A stretch of DNA of 64,000 nt. Source: Rhodospirillales bacterium 70-18. Its GTDB lineage: Bacteria > Pseudomonadota > Alphaproteobacteria > Acetobacterales > Acetobacteraceae. Both the position numbers and the translations under genes were made by a program. The stretch lies in contig MKWE01000047.1 of the NCBI GenBank assembly GCA_001899585.1, forward strand, positions 1-64,000, in the 5' to 3' direction. Under the pieces are notes generated by a model. It worked only from the letters and a program-made list of their open reading frames with translations, made no database searches and was not told where the DNA came from. Below are positions 16,680-26,506 of this stretch, piece after piece; the first letter of the stretch is position 1, and each line of letters begins with the position of its first letter.

Positions 16680-17552
16680 CTATACGGGTGCCAGATCGAC
16701 CCCCACATCCACGCTATGCGCCCCGCCACCCAGGATCACCCCGCGAATCGGGCTGATATCGCCGTAGTCGCGCCCCCAGGCGAGCACCACGTGCTCGCTC
16801 GCCACCACCAGGTTGTTGGTCGGGTCCAGGTCCACCCAGCCCAGCGCCGGCCCCATCCAGCCGCCCACCCAGGCATGCGACTGGTCGGCCCCGCGCAGCG
16901 CCTCCCGCCCCGGCGGCGGGCGGGTGCGCAGATAGCCGGACACGTAGCGCCCCGGCAGCCCCAGCGCCCGCAGCCCGGCGAGCATCAGGTGGGTGAAGTC
17001 CTGGCAGACCCCCGCCCGCTGCGCCAGCACCTGGGAAATCGGGGTATGCAGCGTGGTTTCGCCCGGTTTGAAGGCGAATTCGGCGTTGATTCGCCGTGTC
17101 AGGTCCAGCAATCCGGCCAGCACCGGCCGTCCCGGTGGAAAGCTGATGGCGGCGTAGGCGCCGGCCCCGGCGTCGGCCGGGGCCATCGGGCTGGCGAAGG
17201 CGAACTCGGCCGCCTGCCACGCGCCCGGCCCGCCGCGCTCGGCCGCCTCGGCCACCTGCTCCCAGGGCGGGGTGGCGCCGGGCTCCGGCGGCGGCGGGAA
17301 CGCCACCTCCACCACCGCCTCCACCGTCACCTCGAAGCGGTCATGCGGGCGGTCGAGGAACATCCAGCGCACCGGGTTGCCGAAATGGTCGATCCCCTCG
17401 GTCACCCGCGCCGGCATGGGGTGCGCCTCGATCGAGGCCGCCTCCACGCGCTGCCAGGCCAGGCTGCGCGGGGTCAGGTGCAGCATGTGGCTGGCGAGGT
17501 CCACCTTCTCGGCATAGTCGTAGGTGGTGGTATGGCGCACCCGGTACCTCAT
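16680..17552 (-). CDS. transglutaminase-like cysteine protease family protein
   Basis: A 290-residue protein with the bacterial transglutaminase N-terminal region (MRYRVRHTTTYDY...) and a transglutaminase-like core. The catalytic triad is visible as Cys183 in RAGVCQDF, His226 in QSHAWVGGW, and Asp243 in DLDPTNN. Such proteins act as peptidases or amide-bond transferases. Its start overlaps the ATP-grasp/alpha-E gene by 4 bp, and with the DUF2126 protein upstream it forms a conserved cluster predicted in the literature to make or modify peptide tags. The true substrate is unknown. Confidence 0.9.
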   Translation of the reverse strand: MRYRVRHTTTYDYAEKVDLASHMLHLTPRSLAWQRVEAASIEAHPMPARVTEGIDHFGNPVRWMFLDRPHDRFEVTVEAVVEVAFPPPPEPGATPPWEQVAEAAERGGPGAWQAAEFAFASPMAPADAGAGAYAAISFPPGRPVLAGLLDLTRRINAEFAFKPGETTLHTPISQVLAQRAGVCQDFTHLMLAGLRALGLPGRYVSGYLRTRPPPGREALRGADQSHAWVGGWMGPALGWVDLDPTNNLVVASEHVVLAWGRDYGDISPIRGVILGGGAHSVDVGVDLAPV

Positions 17553-20068
17553 GCCGCCCCCCGCAGCCGCCCGGCCTCGCCGCCCACCACCAGCCCCTGC
17601 ATGCCGAGCGTGCGCGTTGCCGGCAGCAGCGCGAAATAGCGGCGGGTGATGCGGTCCGACAGCTCCGACAGTCCTTCCGCCAGCGCCCGCAGCGGCGCGG
17701 GCAGCAGCGCCGCCGCCGGCGCCTGGTCGGGGGCGGCCAGCACGCCGTCCACCAGCGCCTCCGCCTCCGCCAGCAGCCCGGCCGCCGCACCCGCCAGCAT
17801 CTCGCGCCCGCCACCCCCCTCGCTGCCCAGCTCATCCAGCAGCGTGTGCATGGCGACGAACTGGAACGCCAGCCCGCGCGGATTGCCCTGGTCGGCCAGC
17901 ACCAGGTCCAGCACCGGGCCGGGCTGGAGCACGTTCAGGTAGCGGCTGCGATAGGTGATCGCCGAGTCGCACAGCTCCAGCACCAGCCGCAGCCCGGTTT
18001 CGATGCGCGCCGCCGGCTGGTCCAGCGCGAAGGCGACCTCCAGCGACACGGCATGCGCCCGCTCGATCCGCCGGCCCAGGTCCAGGAACAGCCAGCCGCC
18101 GCCGCGCACCATGTTCTCCGCCGCCACGCCGGCCACCGCGGTGGAGAAGCGCAGGATGGCGACCATCGCGTGCGCCAGCGCATCCAGGTCCGGCACCCCG
18201 GCCGCGTCCCGCCGGGCGGTGCGCAGGGTCTGGGTGAAGGTGGCGTACATGTCGCCGGTCAGCCGGTCGCGCACGTTCTCGGTGAGCCCGGCGATGGTGC
18301 GCAGCAGCCGGTCGATCGCGCCGTCCTCGGCCACGCTGTCCAGCAGGGCCTCGGCCATCGAGGTGGTCACCGCCGCCGCCGCCGCCTCGGGCGGGATCAG
18401 CCCGGCCTCGGCCAGGCAGCGCCCCAGCGCCTGCAGCTCGGTGGTCTCGCGCGGCAGCATGGCGGCGGCGCGCGACAGCCTGGTGACCGCCGCGCGCACC
18501 AGCCGCGCCGCGCCCTCCAGCCGCTCCACGTAGCGGCCGAGCCAGAACAGGTTGTCGGCCACCCGGCTCGGCAGGTCGCCGGAGGTGCGGCGCAGGCGCA
18601 GCGTCGGCGCCGGCAGGGCGATGGGGCCGACGATGTCCGCCTCGTCTTCGGCCAGCACCCACACATCCTTGGACAGGCCGGAATCCGGCAGCCCGCCGCC
18701 ACGCTCCCCAGCCAGCCCGGCGCCGTCGGCCACCCGCGCGAAGCCGCCCTGCATCGCCTGCCAGGCGGCGCCGTCATGCACCAGGAACAGCCGCAGCACC
18801 ACCGGGCGCGGCGCCAGACCCTCGCCCGCCAGGCACGGCGCCACCGAGGCCGCCATCGCCTCGGTGGCCACCCATTCCCATGGCCGCGCGGCCACGCGGG
18901 CCAGCAGCGCCGCGCGCGCATCCGCCGCCATGGCGGCCAGGGCATGGCTCGGCGCGGTGCCGTCCAGCGCCGGCTGCACCAGCCAGCGCGACGGCTGCCG
19001 CGCCACCGCCTCCAGCGCGCCGGGCTCGCCCAGCCAGCGCGCCGGCACGCTGTCCAGCAGCAGCGCCTCGCCCAGCAGGCGCTGGCACAGGGCCGGCAGG
19101 AAGGCGGCCAGCGCCGGCACCTCCACCACGCCCGAGCCGGGATCGTTGGTGATGCGCACGCTGCCCGCCCGCGCGGCGTCGATCAGGCCCGGCACGCCCA
19201 GCAGGCTGCCCGCCTCCAGCTCCAGCGGGTCGATCATCCGCCCGTCGATGCGGCGCAGCAGCACATCCACCTGCTGCAAGCCCTTCAGCGTCTTGAGGAA
19301 CACCGCGCCGCCGCGCACCGTCAGGTCGCCGCCCTCCACCAGCGCGCAGGACAGTTCGCGCGAGAGGTACATATGCTCGAACCACAGCGGGCTGGCGGTG
19401 CCCGGGGTCAGCAGCGCCACCGCCGGGTTCTGCCGCGCGCCGTCCGGGCGGGGCGGCGCGAGCTGGCGCAGCGCCTCCTGCCAGGTGTCGAAGAACGGGG
19501 TGAGCTGGCGCACCGGCACCGGGCGGAACGCCTCTGGCATCACGCGGGCCAGCAGCCGCCGGTTCTCCCGCGCATAGCCGGCGCCGGCCGCCGTCGCGGT
19601 GCGGTCGGCCAGCACGCGCCAGGCGCCGTCCGGGCCGCGGATCAGGTCGGCGGCGTAGAAATGCAGCAGCCGCCCTGGCACCGGGCCGCGCCCGAAGCGC
19701 AGGTAGCCGGGGTTGGCGTAGACGATCGCCGGCGGCAGCACGCCATCGGCCAGCACCGACTGGCGGCCGTAGATGTCGCCCAGCACCGCCTCCAGCAGCG
19801 CCGCCCGCTGCGCCAGCCCGGCGGCCAGCCCGGCGAACTCGGCCGCGCGCAGCGGCAGCGGCACCGGGTCGCAGCGCCAGGCCTGCTCGGTGGCGCCGGG
19901 CAGCACGCTGGACAGACCCTCCTCCTCGAAGGCGCGATCCAGCCGCCGCGCCCGCGCCGCCAGCCCGCCCTCGCCCAGCGCCGAGAACGCGCCCAGCAGG
20001 CCGCGCCAATGCGGCCGCAGCCCGGCGCGGCCGTCCACCATCTCGTCGATCGGGGGGGCTTCGGTCAC
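17549..20068 (-). CDS. circularly permuted ATP-grasp and alpha-E domain fusion protein
   Basis: A protein of about 839 residues. The first half, to roughly residue 480, matches circularly permuted ATP-grasp proteins (motifs such as DIYGRQSVLADGVLPP and SRELSCALVEGGDL) that are predicted to ligate peptides. The second half is an alpha-E domain, all helical, beginning near VADNLFWLGRYVERLEGAAR. In many genomes the two domains are separate genes, so this is a natural fusion. The start is uncertain: I use the GTG at 20068; a TTG at 20089 would overlap the DUF2126 stop by 8 bp. Neither has a strong ribosome site, suggesting coupling to the upstream gene. Confidence 0.88.
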   Translation of the reverse strand: MTEAPPIDEMVDGRAGLRPHWRGLLGAFSALGEGGLAARARRLDRAFEEEGLSSVLPGATEQAWRCDPVPLPLRAAEFAGLAAGLAQRAALLEAVLGDIYGRQSVLADGVLPPAIVYANPGYLRFGRGPVPGRLLHFYAADLIRGPDGAWRVLADRTATAAGAGYARENRRLLARVMPEAFRPVPVRQLTPFFDTWQEALRQLAPPRPDGARQNPAVALLTPGTASPLWFEHMYLSRELSCALVEGGDLTVRGGAVFLKTLKGLQQVDVLLRRIDGRMIDPLELEAGSLLGVPGLIDAARAGSVRITNDPGSGVVEVPALAAFLPALCQRLLGEALLLDSVPARWLGEPGALEAVARQPSRWLVQPALDGTAPSHALAAMAADARAALLARVAARPWEWVATEAMAASVAPCLAGEGLAPRPVVLRLFLVHDGAAWQAMQGGFARVADGAGLAGERGGGLPDSGLSKDVWVLAEDEADIVGPIALPAPTLRLRRTSGDLPSRVADNLFWLGRYVERLEGAARLVRAAVTRLSRAAAMLPRETTELQALGRCLAEAGLIPPEAAAAAVTTSMAEALLDSVAEDGAIDRLLRTIAGLTENVRDRLTGDMYATFTQTLRTARRDAAGVPDLDALAHAMVAILRFSTAVAGVAAENMVRGGGWLFLDLGRRIERAHAVSLEVAFALDQPAARIETGLRLVLELCDSAITYRSRYLNVLQPGPVLDLVLADQGNPRGLAFQFVAMHTLLDELGSEGGGGREMLAGAAAGLLAEAEALVDGVLAAPDQAPAAALLPAPLRALAEGLSELSDRITRRYFALLPATRTLGMQGLVVGGEAGRLRGAA

Positions 20069-20081
20069 CGTGCCGCCGGGC

Positions 20082-23000
20082 TCAGGCAAAGCGGCGCAGG
20101 TCGAGCGTGCGCGGGTGCTCGCGGCCCGGCTCGGCCGCCGGCGGGTCGGCCGGCAGCGGCGGCAGCGCGCCGGCGCTATGGCCGAAGGCGAAGAACCGCG
20201 CCCGCCGCCGCGCCTCGGCGGAATTGGCGTTGACCGGGAAATCCTCGTAGCTGCGCCCGCCCGGATGGGCCACGTGGTGGGTCATGCCGCCCAGGCTGCG
20301 GCCGGTCCAGCGGTCGAACACGTCGAACACCAGCGGCGCCTGCGGGGGGATGGTCGGGTGCAGCGCGCTTGGCGGGTTCCAGGCCTTGAAGCGCACCCCG
20401 GCCACGTATTCGCCGGCCCGCTCGGTGGCCGCCAGCGGCACGGCGACGCCGTTGCAGGCCAGCACGTAGCGCTCCGCCACCCAGCCCTCGGCCCGCAGCT
20501 GCACCCGCTCGGCCGAGCTGTCCACATAGCGCACCGTGCCGCCGCCGCCCTGCTCCTCGCCCAGCACGTGCCACGGCTCCAGCGCATGGCGCAGTTCCAG
20601 CCGCATGCCGCGCAGGCTGGCCTCGCCGATCTGCGGGAAGCGGAAGGCCAGATGCGGGGCGAACCAGGCCGAGTCCAGCCGAAATCCCGCAACGCCAAGC
20701 TCTTCCAGCGCGTCGTTGAAGTCCTGCTCGCAGTAATGCGGCAGCAGGAACTGGTCGTGCAGCCGGGTGCCCCAGCGCACCAGCCGGCGCTCATAGGGCT
20801 GCCGCCAGAAGGCGGCGACGGCGGCGCGCATCAGCAGCATCTGGGCGGCCGACATGCGGGCATGCGGCGGCATCTCAAAGGCGCGGAACTCCACCAGCCC
20901 GCGCCGGCCGGAGGGGCCGGAGGGGTCGTACATCTTGTCGATGCAGAACTCCGTCCGGTGGGTGTTGCCGGTCATGTCGGCCAGGATGTTGCGGAAGATG
21001 CGGTCGGTGAGCCACGGCGGCGGCGGACGCTCGCGCGAGACCTGGGCGAAGGCGATCTCCAGCTCGCCGGTGGCGTCGTCGCGCGCCTCGTCGATGCGCG
21101 GGTGCTGGCTGGTCGGGCCGATGAACAGGCCGCTGAACAGGAAGGACAGGCTGGGGTGGTTGTGCCAGAAGCCCAGCAGGCTTTTCAGCAGGTCCGGCCG
21201 GCGCAGGAACGGGCTGTCCTCCGGCCGGGCGCCGCCCATCACCACATGGTTGCCGCCGCCGGTGCCGACATGGCGGCCATCGACCATGAACTTCTCGCTG
21301 GCCAGCCCGACCTCGCGCGCCGCCTCGTAGAGCTGCTCGGTCCGCCGCACCATCTCCGCCCAGCCGGTGGCCGGGTGGACGTTGGCCTCGATCACCCCGG
21401 GGTCGGGGGTCACCGAGAAATGCTCCAGGCCGGGATCGGCGGGCGGCAGGTAGCCTTCCAGCACGATCTTCTGGCCCTGCGCCGCCGCCGTCGCCTCGAT
21501 CGCGGCGATCAGGTCCAGCCAGTCGGCGGCCTCGTCGAGCGGCGGCAGAAACACGTGCAGCCAGCCGTCGCGCGCCTCGACGGTCAGCGCGGTGCGCACC
21601 AGCCCCGGCTCGCCGCGGCCGACCTGCGGCACCGGGGTCGCGGCGCCAATGGCCGGATGGGTGGGCACCGCGACGCTGGGTATCGCGACGCTGGGTACCG
21701 CGACGCTGGGCAGCGCCGCATGCGGCGGCAGCGCCACCACCGGGGCGAACGGGTCGCGCGGCGGCACATGCTCGATGCTGGCGGGGTCGGCCCAGGCCAG
21801 GCTGTCCAGCGGCAGCCGCAGGCCGATCGGGCTGTCGCCGGGCAGCAGGAACAGCGTGTCGTCGCGGAAATGCCAGCGCGCGCTCTGCCACGCCCGCCCC
21901 GCCCCATCGGCCATCCGGCGCAGCGGCAGCACGCGGCCGACCGCCGCACCCAGCCCCTGGGTGAACAGCCGCGCCATGCGGGCGCGCTCCAGCGGATCGC
22001 GCAGCCGGCTGTCCTCAGCCAGCACGTTGGCCGGCAGCCGATGCTCCTTCCACACATAGTACAGCGCGTCCTCGTAGGCCGGCTGCACCATGGCGGGATC
22101 GACGCGAAGGCGCCCAGCCAGGGCGGCGGCGAAGCGGGCGGCGTCGGCCTCGGTGGCGGCGCCCCGGTCGGCATCGGGGCCAGAGTCGGGACCAGCATCC
22201 GGGTTGGCCAGCAGCGCCTGGTCCTGCCAGACCGCCTCGCCATCATGGCGCCAATGCGCCGACAGCGCCCAGCGCGGCAGCGGCTCGCCGGGGTATTGCT
22301 TGCCCATGCCGTAGTACAGCACCGCGCCGGGCGCCCACAGCCCGGCCAGCCGCCGGATCAGCCGCCCGGCATAGCGGCGCTTGGTGGGGCCGAGCGCATC
22401 GGTGTTCCACTCGCCGGCCTCGAAATCGGTGGTCGCCACGAAGGTCGGCTCGCCGCCCAGGGTCAGCCGCACGTCGCCCGCCGCCAGCGCCGCATCCACC
22501 TTGGCGCCGGCCGCCAGGATCTCGCTCCATTGCGCGTCGCTGTAGGGCCTGGTGACGCGCGGCGTCTCCAGCACCCGGCGCACCGCCATCTCGAAGCCGA
22601 ATTCCACCCCCGATGTCTCCACCGCGCCGCTGATCGGGGCGGCGGATTGCGGATCGGGGCTGGCGGCCAGCGGGATATGGCCCTCGCCGGTCATCAGGCC
22701 GGAGGTGGCGTCCAGCCCGATCCAGCCGGCACCGGGCAGGTAGACCTCCGCCCAGGCATGCAGGTCGGTGAAATCGGCCTCCGGCCCGGCCGGGCCGTCC
22801 AGCGGCTTCACGTCGGCCACCAGCTGGATCAGGTAGCCGGAGACGAAGCGCGCCGCGTAGCCCAGGTTGCGCAGCAGCTGCACCAGCAGCCAGGCGGAGT
22901 CGCGGCACGAGCCCTTGCCCGCGCCGAGCGTCTCCTCGGGCGACCAGACGCCCGGCTCCATGCGTACGATATAGGCAGTTCGCGCCTGCACCAGCCGGTT

Positions 23001-23444
23001 CAGCGCCACCAGCTTGTCCACGTTGCGCTGTTCGGCGCGCGGCACCTCGGCCAGCAGCGCGGCCAGAAGCGGCCCCACCGGGTCGGTGCGGCGATACGGC
23101 GCCAGCTCGTTGACCAGCACCGGGTCGTACTCGAACGGCCAGGTCTCGGCCTGCGGCTCCAGGAAGAAGTCGAACGGATTGATGGTGGCCATGTCGGCCA
23201 CAAGGTCAACGGTCACCGCGAACCGCGTGACCTTCTCCGGGAACACCACCCGGGCCAGGAAATTGCCCTGCGGGTCCTGCTGCCAGTTAAGGAAATGCGG
23301 CTGCGGCTCGATCGAGAGCGAATAGGCCAGCACCGGGGTGCGGGCATGCGGCGCCGGGCGCAGGCGGATGGTCTGCGGGCCGAGCGTCACCGCCCGGTCG
23401 TAGCGGTATTCCGTCCGGTGCGTCAGCGCCACATGGATCGACAT
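20082..23444 (-). CDS. large DUF2126 transglutaminase-domain protein
   Basis: A 1120-residue protein. The N-terminal part is a transglutaminase with Cys180 in GAGKGSCRDS, His229 in FTDLHAWAEVY and Asp245 in IGLDATSG. The rest matches DUF2126 (for example RLTLGGEPTFVATTDFE and VDGRHVGTGGGNHVVMGGA). It is normally found with the ATP-grasp/alpha-E protein and a second transglutaminase, and is predicted to build or cut peptide conjugates. The ATG at 23444 has AAGGA six bases upstream and lies two bases after the stop of the FAD oxidoreductase gene. A short VPSVA/IPSVA pentapeptide repeat sits near the middle. Confidence 0.9.
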   Translation of the reverse strand: MSIHVALTHRTEYRYDRAVTLGPQTIRLRPAPHARTPVLAYSLSIEPQPHFLNWQQDPQGNFLARVVFPEKVTRFAVTVDLVADMATINPFDFFLEPQAETWPFEYDPVLVNELAPYRRTDPVGPLLAALLAEVPRAEQRNVDKLVALNRLVQARTAYIVRMEPGVWSPEETLGAGKGSCRDSAWLLVQLLRNLGYAARFVSGYLIQLVADVKPLDGPAGPEADFTDLHAWAEVYLPGAGWIGLDATSGLMTGEGHIPLAASPDPQSAAPISGAVETSGVEFGFEMAVRRVLETPRVTRPYSDAQWSEILAAGAKVDAALAAGDVRLTLGGEPTFVATTDFEAGEWNTDALGPTKRRYAGRLIRRLAGLWAPGAVLYYGMGKQYPGEPLPRWALSAHWRHDGEAVWQDQALLANPDAGPDSGPDADRGAATEADAARFAAALAGRLRVDPAMVQPAYEDALYYVWKEHRLPANVLAEDSRLRDPLERARMARLFTQGLGAAVGRVLPLRRMADGAGRAWQSARWHFRDDTLFLLPGDSPIGLRLPLDSLAWADPASIEHVPPRDPFAPVVALPPHAALPSVAVPSVAIPSVAVPTHPAIGAATPVPQVGRGEPGLVRTALTVEARDGWLHVFLPPLDEAADWLDLIAAIEATAAAQGQKIVLEGYLPPADPGLEHFSVTPDPGVIEANVHPATGWAEMVRRTEQLYEAAREVGLASEKFMVDGRHVGTGGGNHVVMGGARPEDSPFLRRPDLLKSLLGFWHNHPSLSFLFSGLFIGPTSQHPRIDEARDDATGELEIAFAQVSRERPPPPWLTDRIFRNILADMTGNTHRTEFCIDKMYDPSGPSGRRGLVEFRAFEMPPHARMSAAQMLLMRAAVAAFWRQPYERRLVRWGTRLHDQFLLPHYCEQDFNDALEELGVAGFRLDSAWFAPHLAFRFPQIGEASLRGMRLELRHALEPWHVLGEEQGGGGTVRYVDSSAERVQLRAEGWVAERYVLACNGVAVPLAATERAGEYVAGVRFKAWNPPSALHPTIPPQAPLVFDVFDRWTGRSLGGMTHHVAHPGGRSYEDFPVNANSAEARRRARFFAFGHSAGALPPLPADPPAAEPGREHPRTLDLRRFA
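21664..21708. repeat. 15-bp tandem repeat inside the DUF2126 gene
   Basis: The unit GGYAYCGCGACGCTG occurs three times at 21664, 21679 and 21694 with a partial fourth. It encodes Pro-Ser-Val-Ala-Val/Ile on the minus strand and lies in a probable linker. Confidence 0.85.
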
Positions 23445-23446
23445 GC

Positions 23447-24583
23447 CTAGTCCTTCTTGGTACCCGGTCCGGTGCGTGCGAAGCGGTTCGGGTCCACGTC
23501 ATTCAAGATGCGTGCCGCCGGGCCGGGGTCACGGCCGGACACCAGGTCCGCCACCAGCTTGCCGGCGGCCGGCGAGGTCTGGATGCCGTAGCCGCCCTGG
23601 CCGATGCTCCAGAAGAAGCCCTCGGCGACGGCGTCCCAGCCGATCACCAGGCTGCCATCGGGCACGAAGCTGCGCAGGCCGGACCAGCTTCGTTCCACGC
23701 GCGTGACGTTTATGTCCAATGCCTGCTGCATCCGGTCGATGGCGATCGCCACGTCGAGCTCGTCCGGCTGCACGTCGTGCGGCGGCATCGGCGTCTCGTC
23801 CACCGGCGAGACCATCAGCCGGGTGCGCGCCTCCGGCCGCGAATACCAGGTGCCGGCGGCGTCCATGATGGCCGGCCAGGCTGCCACCGCCCAGGGTGCC
23901 GGGTCGATGATGACGCCGGTGCGCCGCTTCGGCTGCAGCCCGACCGTGGCAACCCCGGCCTGGGCGGCCACCTCGTCGCCCCAGGCGCCGGCGGCGTTGA
24001 CCAGGGTGGGTGCGCGCAGCACCTCGCCGCCGGTCACCTCCACCTCCCACAGCCCCGCCTTGCGCTCGATGCGCATGGAACGGCTGCGCAGCGCCAGCCG
24101 ACCGCCGCGGGCGCGCAGCAGCTTCAGGAAGCCCTGGTGCAGGGTGGCGACATCCATGTCGAAGGTGTCGTCCTCGATGACGGCGGCGGCCACGTAGCCG
24201 GGCCGCAGCGCCGGCACCATCTCGCGGGCGGCCTCGGGCGTCAGTTCGCGCAGGCCGGTGCCGGTTTCCAGCACGTGGCGGTAGTCGTCCATGGTGTCGG
24301 CGCTGGCGATGGTCAGCACCGGGCGGTGCGACATCAGCGGCGTCTCGGCGAAACCGGGCGGCGGCGACTCGAAGAAGGCGCGCGACAGGCCGGTCAGCAC
24401 CCGCACGTCGGGCGGGCCGTAATTGAGGATCCACAGTGCGGCGGAGCGGCCGGTGCTATGGTAGCCGGCGGCCTCCTCGGCCTCGATCAGCGCGACCTTG
24501 TGGTCGGCGGCGAGCTGGGCGCCGGCGGTCGCTCCCGCGATGCCGGCGCCGACGACGATAACGTCGAGCGTGTGGGTGTCCAT
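23447..24583 (-). CDS. FAD-dependent oxidoreductase (DAO family)
   Basis: A 378-residue flavoprotein of the D-amino-acid/glycine/sarcosine oxidase superfamily. The N-terminus has the FAD-binding GAGIAG at 12-17, followed by an acidic end of strand two (ALIEAEEAAGYHSTGRS). The C-terminus has the second FAD signature GFFWSIGQGGYGIQTSPAAG. It probably oxidises a secondary or D-amine. It lies 27 bp after the TRAP large permease gene and two bases before the DUF2126 gene, so its substrate may be imported by the TRAP system. The exact substrate cannot be read from the sequence. Confidence 0.88.
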   Translation of the reverse strand: MDTHTLDVIVVGAGIAGATAGAQLAADHKVALIEAEEAAGYHSTGRSAALWILNYGPPDVRVLTGLSRAFFESPPPGFAETPLMSHRPVLTIASADTMDDYRHVLETGTGLRELTPEAAREMVPALRPGYVAAAVIEDDTFDMDVATLHQGFLKLLRARGGRLALRSRSMRIERKAGLWEVEVTGGEVLRAPTLVNAAGAWGDEVAAQAGVATVGLQPKRRTGVIIDPAPWAVAAWPAIMDAAGTWYSRPEARTRLMVSPVDETPMPPHDVQPDELDVAIAIDRMQQALDINVTRVERSWSGLRSFVPDGSLVIGWDAVAEGFFWSIGQGGYGIQTSPAAGKLVADLVSGRDPGPAARILNDVDPNRFARTGPGTKKD

Positions 24584-24610
24584 GCAGGACAGTGTAGCTG
24601 GCGTTTTGCC

Positions 24611-25954
24611 TCACCCATAGACCAGATTCGGCAGCCACATGGCGATGCCGGGGACCATCGACAGGATCACCACGCCGATCGCCATCAGCACCACGAAGGG
24701 CAGCGTGCCCCAGATGATCGCCCCCAGCCCGATATCCGGCGCGATCCGGTTGATGACGAAGATGTTGAGGCCGACCGGCGGATGGATCAGCCCCATCTCC
24801 ATCACCACGGCCATCACCACGCCGAACCACACGAGGTCGAACCCGGCGGCGCGCAGCGGCGGCAGGATGATCGGCGCGGTCATCAGGATGATTGAGACCG
24901 GCGGCAGGAAGAAGCCCAGCATCACTACCAGCAGCAGGATCGCGGCGAGCAGCAGCCACTTGGACAGGTGCAGCCCGACGATCCAGCCCGCCGCCGCCTG
25001 GCTGATGTGCAGGTAGCTCATCACGTAGCTGTACAGCAGGCTCATGCCGATGATCATCAGCAGCATGCCGCTCTCGCCCAGCGTGCCCAGGAAGATCGGC
25101 TTCAGGTCGGCCAGCCGGTAGGCGCCATAGACCACCGCAATCAGCAGCAGCGCCAGCACCGCGCCCAGGCCGGCGGTCTCGCTGGGGGTGGCGATGCCGC
25201 CGTACAGCGCCACCATCACGCCGGTCAGCAGCACCAGGAACGGCAGCACCCGCGGCAGGGCGGTCAGCCTCTCGCGCAGGGTGAAGCTTTCCTCGCGCAA
25301 TATCTCGCTCACCTCGCCGCCCGCCTCGGCCACCGCGGCGGCGCGGCGATGTTCCACCCGCCAGTGGAACATGGCATAGATGGAGAACAGCAGCACCAGC
25401 AGCACGCCCGGGCCCAGCCCGGCCAGGAACAGCCGGCCCAGCGACTGCTCGGCGGCCACCGCGTACAGGATCAGCACGATGGAGGGCGGCAGCAGGATGC
25501 CCAGCGTGCCGCCGGCCGCCACCAGCCCGGCCGCGAAGCCGGGAGAGTAGCCGCGCCTGCGCATCTCCGGAATGCCCGAGCTGCCGATCGCCGAGCAGGT
25601 GGCGGGCGAGGAGCCGGCCATCGCCGCGAACAGCCCGCAGGCCAGCACCACGGCGACGCCGAGGCCACCGGGCACGCGATGCAGCCAGGTGTGAAGCGCG
25701 TCGTACAAATCCTTGCCGGCGCGGGATTTTCCGATCGCTGCGCCCTTCAGGATGAACAGCGGGATGGTCAGCAGCGTGATGCTGGCCAGCTCCTCGTAGA
25801 CGTTCTGCGCGATGGTATCGACGCTGGCCGCCGGCATGAAGATCATCATGAACACGGTGGCGACGCCGCCCAGCGCGAAGGCGATCGGGATGCCCGAGAA
25901 CAGCGCGAGCAGCGTGGCACCGCCATACAGCAGGCCGGTCTGAAGCTCGCTCAT
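24611..25954 (-). CDS. TRAP transporter large permease (DctM)
   Basis: A 447-residue inner-membrane protein with about 12 hydrophobic segments, forming the transport channel of a TRAP uptake system driven by an ion gradient. Family features include LTIPLFILKGAAIGKS, MAGSSPATCSAIGS and LGILLPPSIVLILYA. A cytoplasmic loop near residues 225-260 is charged. The ATG at 25954 overlaps the small permease stop by 4 bp (ATGA); the longer open frame upstream is only the antisense or alternate frame of dctQ. Confidence 0.93.
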   Translation of the reverse strand: MSELQTGLLYGGATLLALFSGIPIAFALGGVATVFMMIFMPAASVDTIAQNVYEELASITLLTIPLFILKGAAIGKSRAGKDLYDALHTWLHRVPGGLGVAVVLACGLFAAMAGSSPATCSAIGSSGIPEMRRRGYSPGFAAGLVAAGGTLGILLPPSIVLILYAVAAEQSLGRLFLAGLGPGVLLVLLFSIYAMFHWRVEHRRAAAVAEAGGEVSEILREESFTLRERLTALPRVLPFLVLLTGVMVALYGGIATPSETAGLGAVLALLLIAVVYGAYRLADLKPIFLGTLGESGMLLMIIGMSLLYSYVMSYLHISQAAAGWIVGLHLSKWLLLAAILLLVVMLGFFLPPVSIILMTAPIILPPLRAAGFDLVWFGVVMAVVMEMGLIHPPVGLNIFVINRIAPDIGLGAIIWGTLPFVVLMAIGVVILSMVPGIAMWLPNLVYG

Positions 25955-26499
25955 GCGCGCCCGCCCCGCGGCCCGGCCAGCACCTGCAGCAATTGCTGCA
26001 CCGCCAGCAGCGCCATGCCGGCGGTCATGCAGGAATACGGGATCCACAGCGGCGGCCCCCAGGCGGAGGGCGTGGTCTGGCCGTCGGCGATCGCTTCCAG
26101 CAGCAATTGGCCGCATTTCAGGGCGAAATAGGCACAAAAAACGCAGGCGCAGGCATCCGCCAGCACCCGCCGCACCCGGTCCACGCGCGGTGGCAGCACA
26201 TGCGCCAGCGCGTCGATCGCCACATGCCCCCGCCGCGCCTGGGTCCAGGCGGCGGAGGCGAAGGTGGCGCCGATCAGCAGGAAGGTGGACAGTTCGTCCT
26301 GCCAGTCGCTGGCGATCTCCAGGAAATAGCGCCCCACCACCTCCCAGGTCAGCACGCAGCCGGCGATGCCGAGGGCCAGCGAGGACAGCACCGCCATCAG
26401 CCCGTTGACCGCGTCCAGCACCCGTTGCACCGCCCCCAGCACGCCCTGCGTCGGCACGTCGGCGGGGGCGGCGGCGTCGAGGATGGCGTCGTGGCTCAT
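25951..26499 (-). CDS. TRAP transporter small permease (DctQ)
   Basis: A 182-residue protein with four predicted membrane helices, including LALGIAGCVLTWEVVGRYFL and the typical DctQ motif DWQDELSTFLLIGATFASAAW. It forms the small membrane subunit of the TRAP system with the adjacent DctM. It starts seven bases after the substrate-binding protein gene. Confidence 0.92.
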   Translation of the reverse strand: MSHDAILDAAAPADVPTQGVLGAVQRVLDAVNGLMAVLSSLALGIAGCVLTWEVVGRYFLEIASDWQDELSTFLLIGATFASAAWTQARRGHVAIDALAHVLPPRVDRVRRVLADACACVFCAYFALKCGQLLLEAIADGQTTPSAWGPPLWIPYSCMTAGMALLAVQQLLQVLAGPRGGRA

Positions 26500-26506
26500 C
26501 GCGCGA

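Noticed and set aside
17846..20233. 795-residue open frame on the plus strand
   Set aside because: Antisense shadow of the ATP-grasp/alpha-E gene with no recognisable domain.
19773..23450. 1225-residue open frame on the plus strand
   Set aside because: Antisense to the DUF2126 gene and low-complexity. The opposite strand carries catalytic Cys, His and Asp in conserved motifs.
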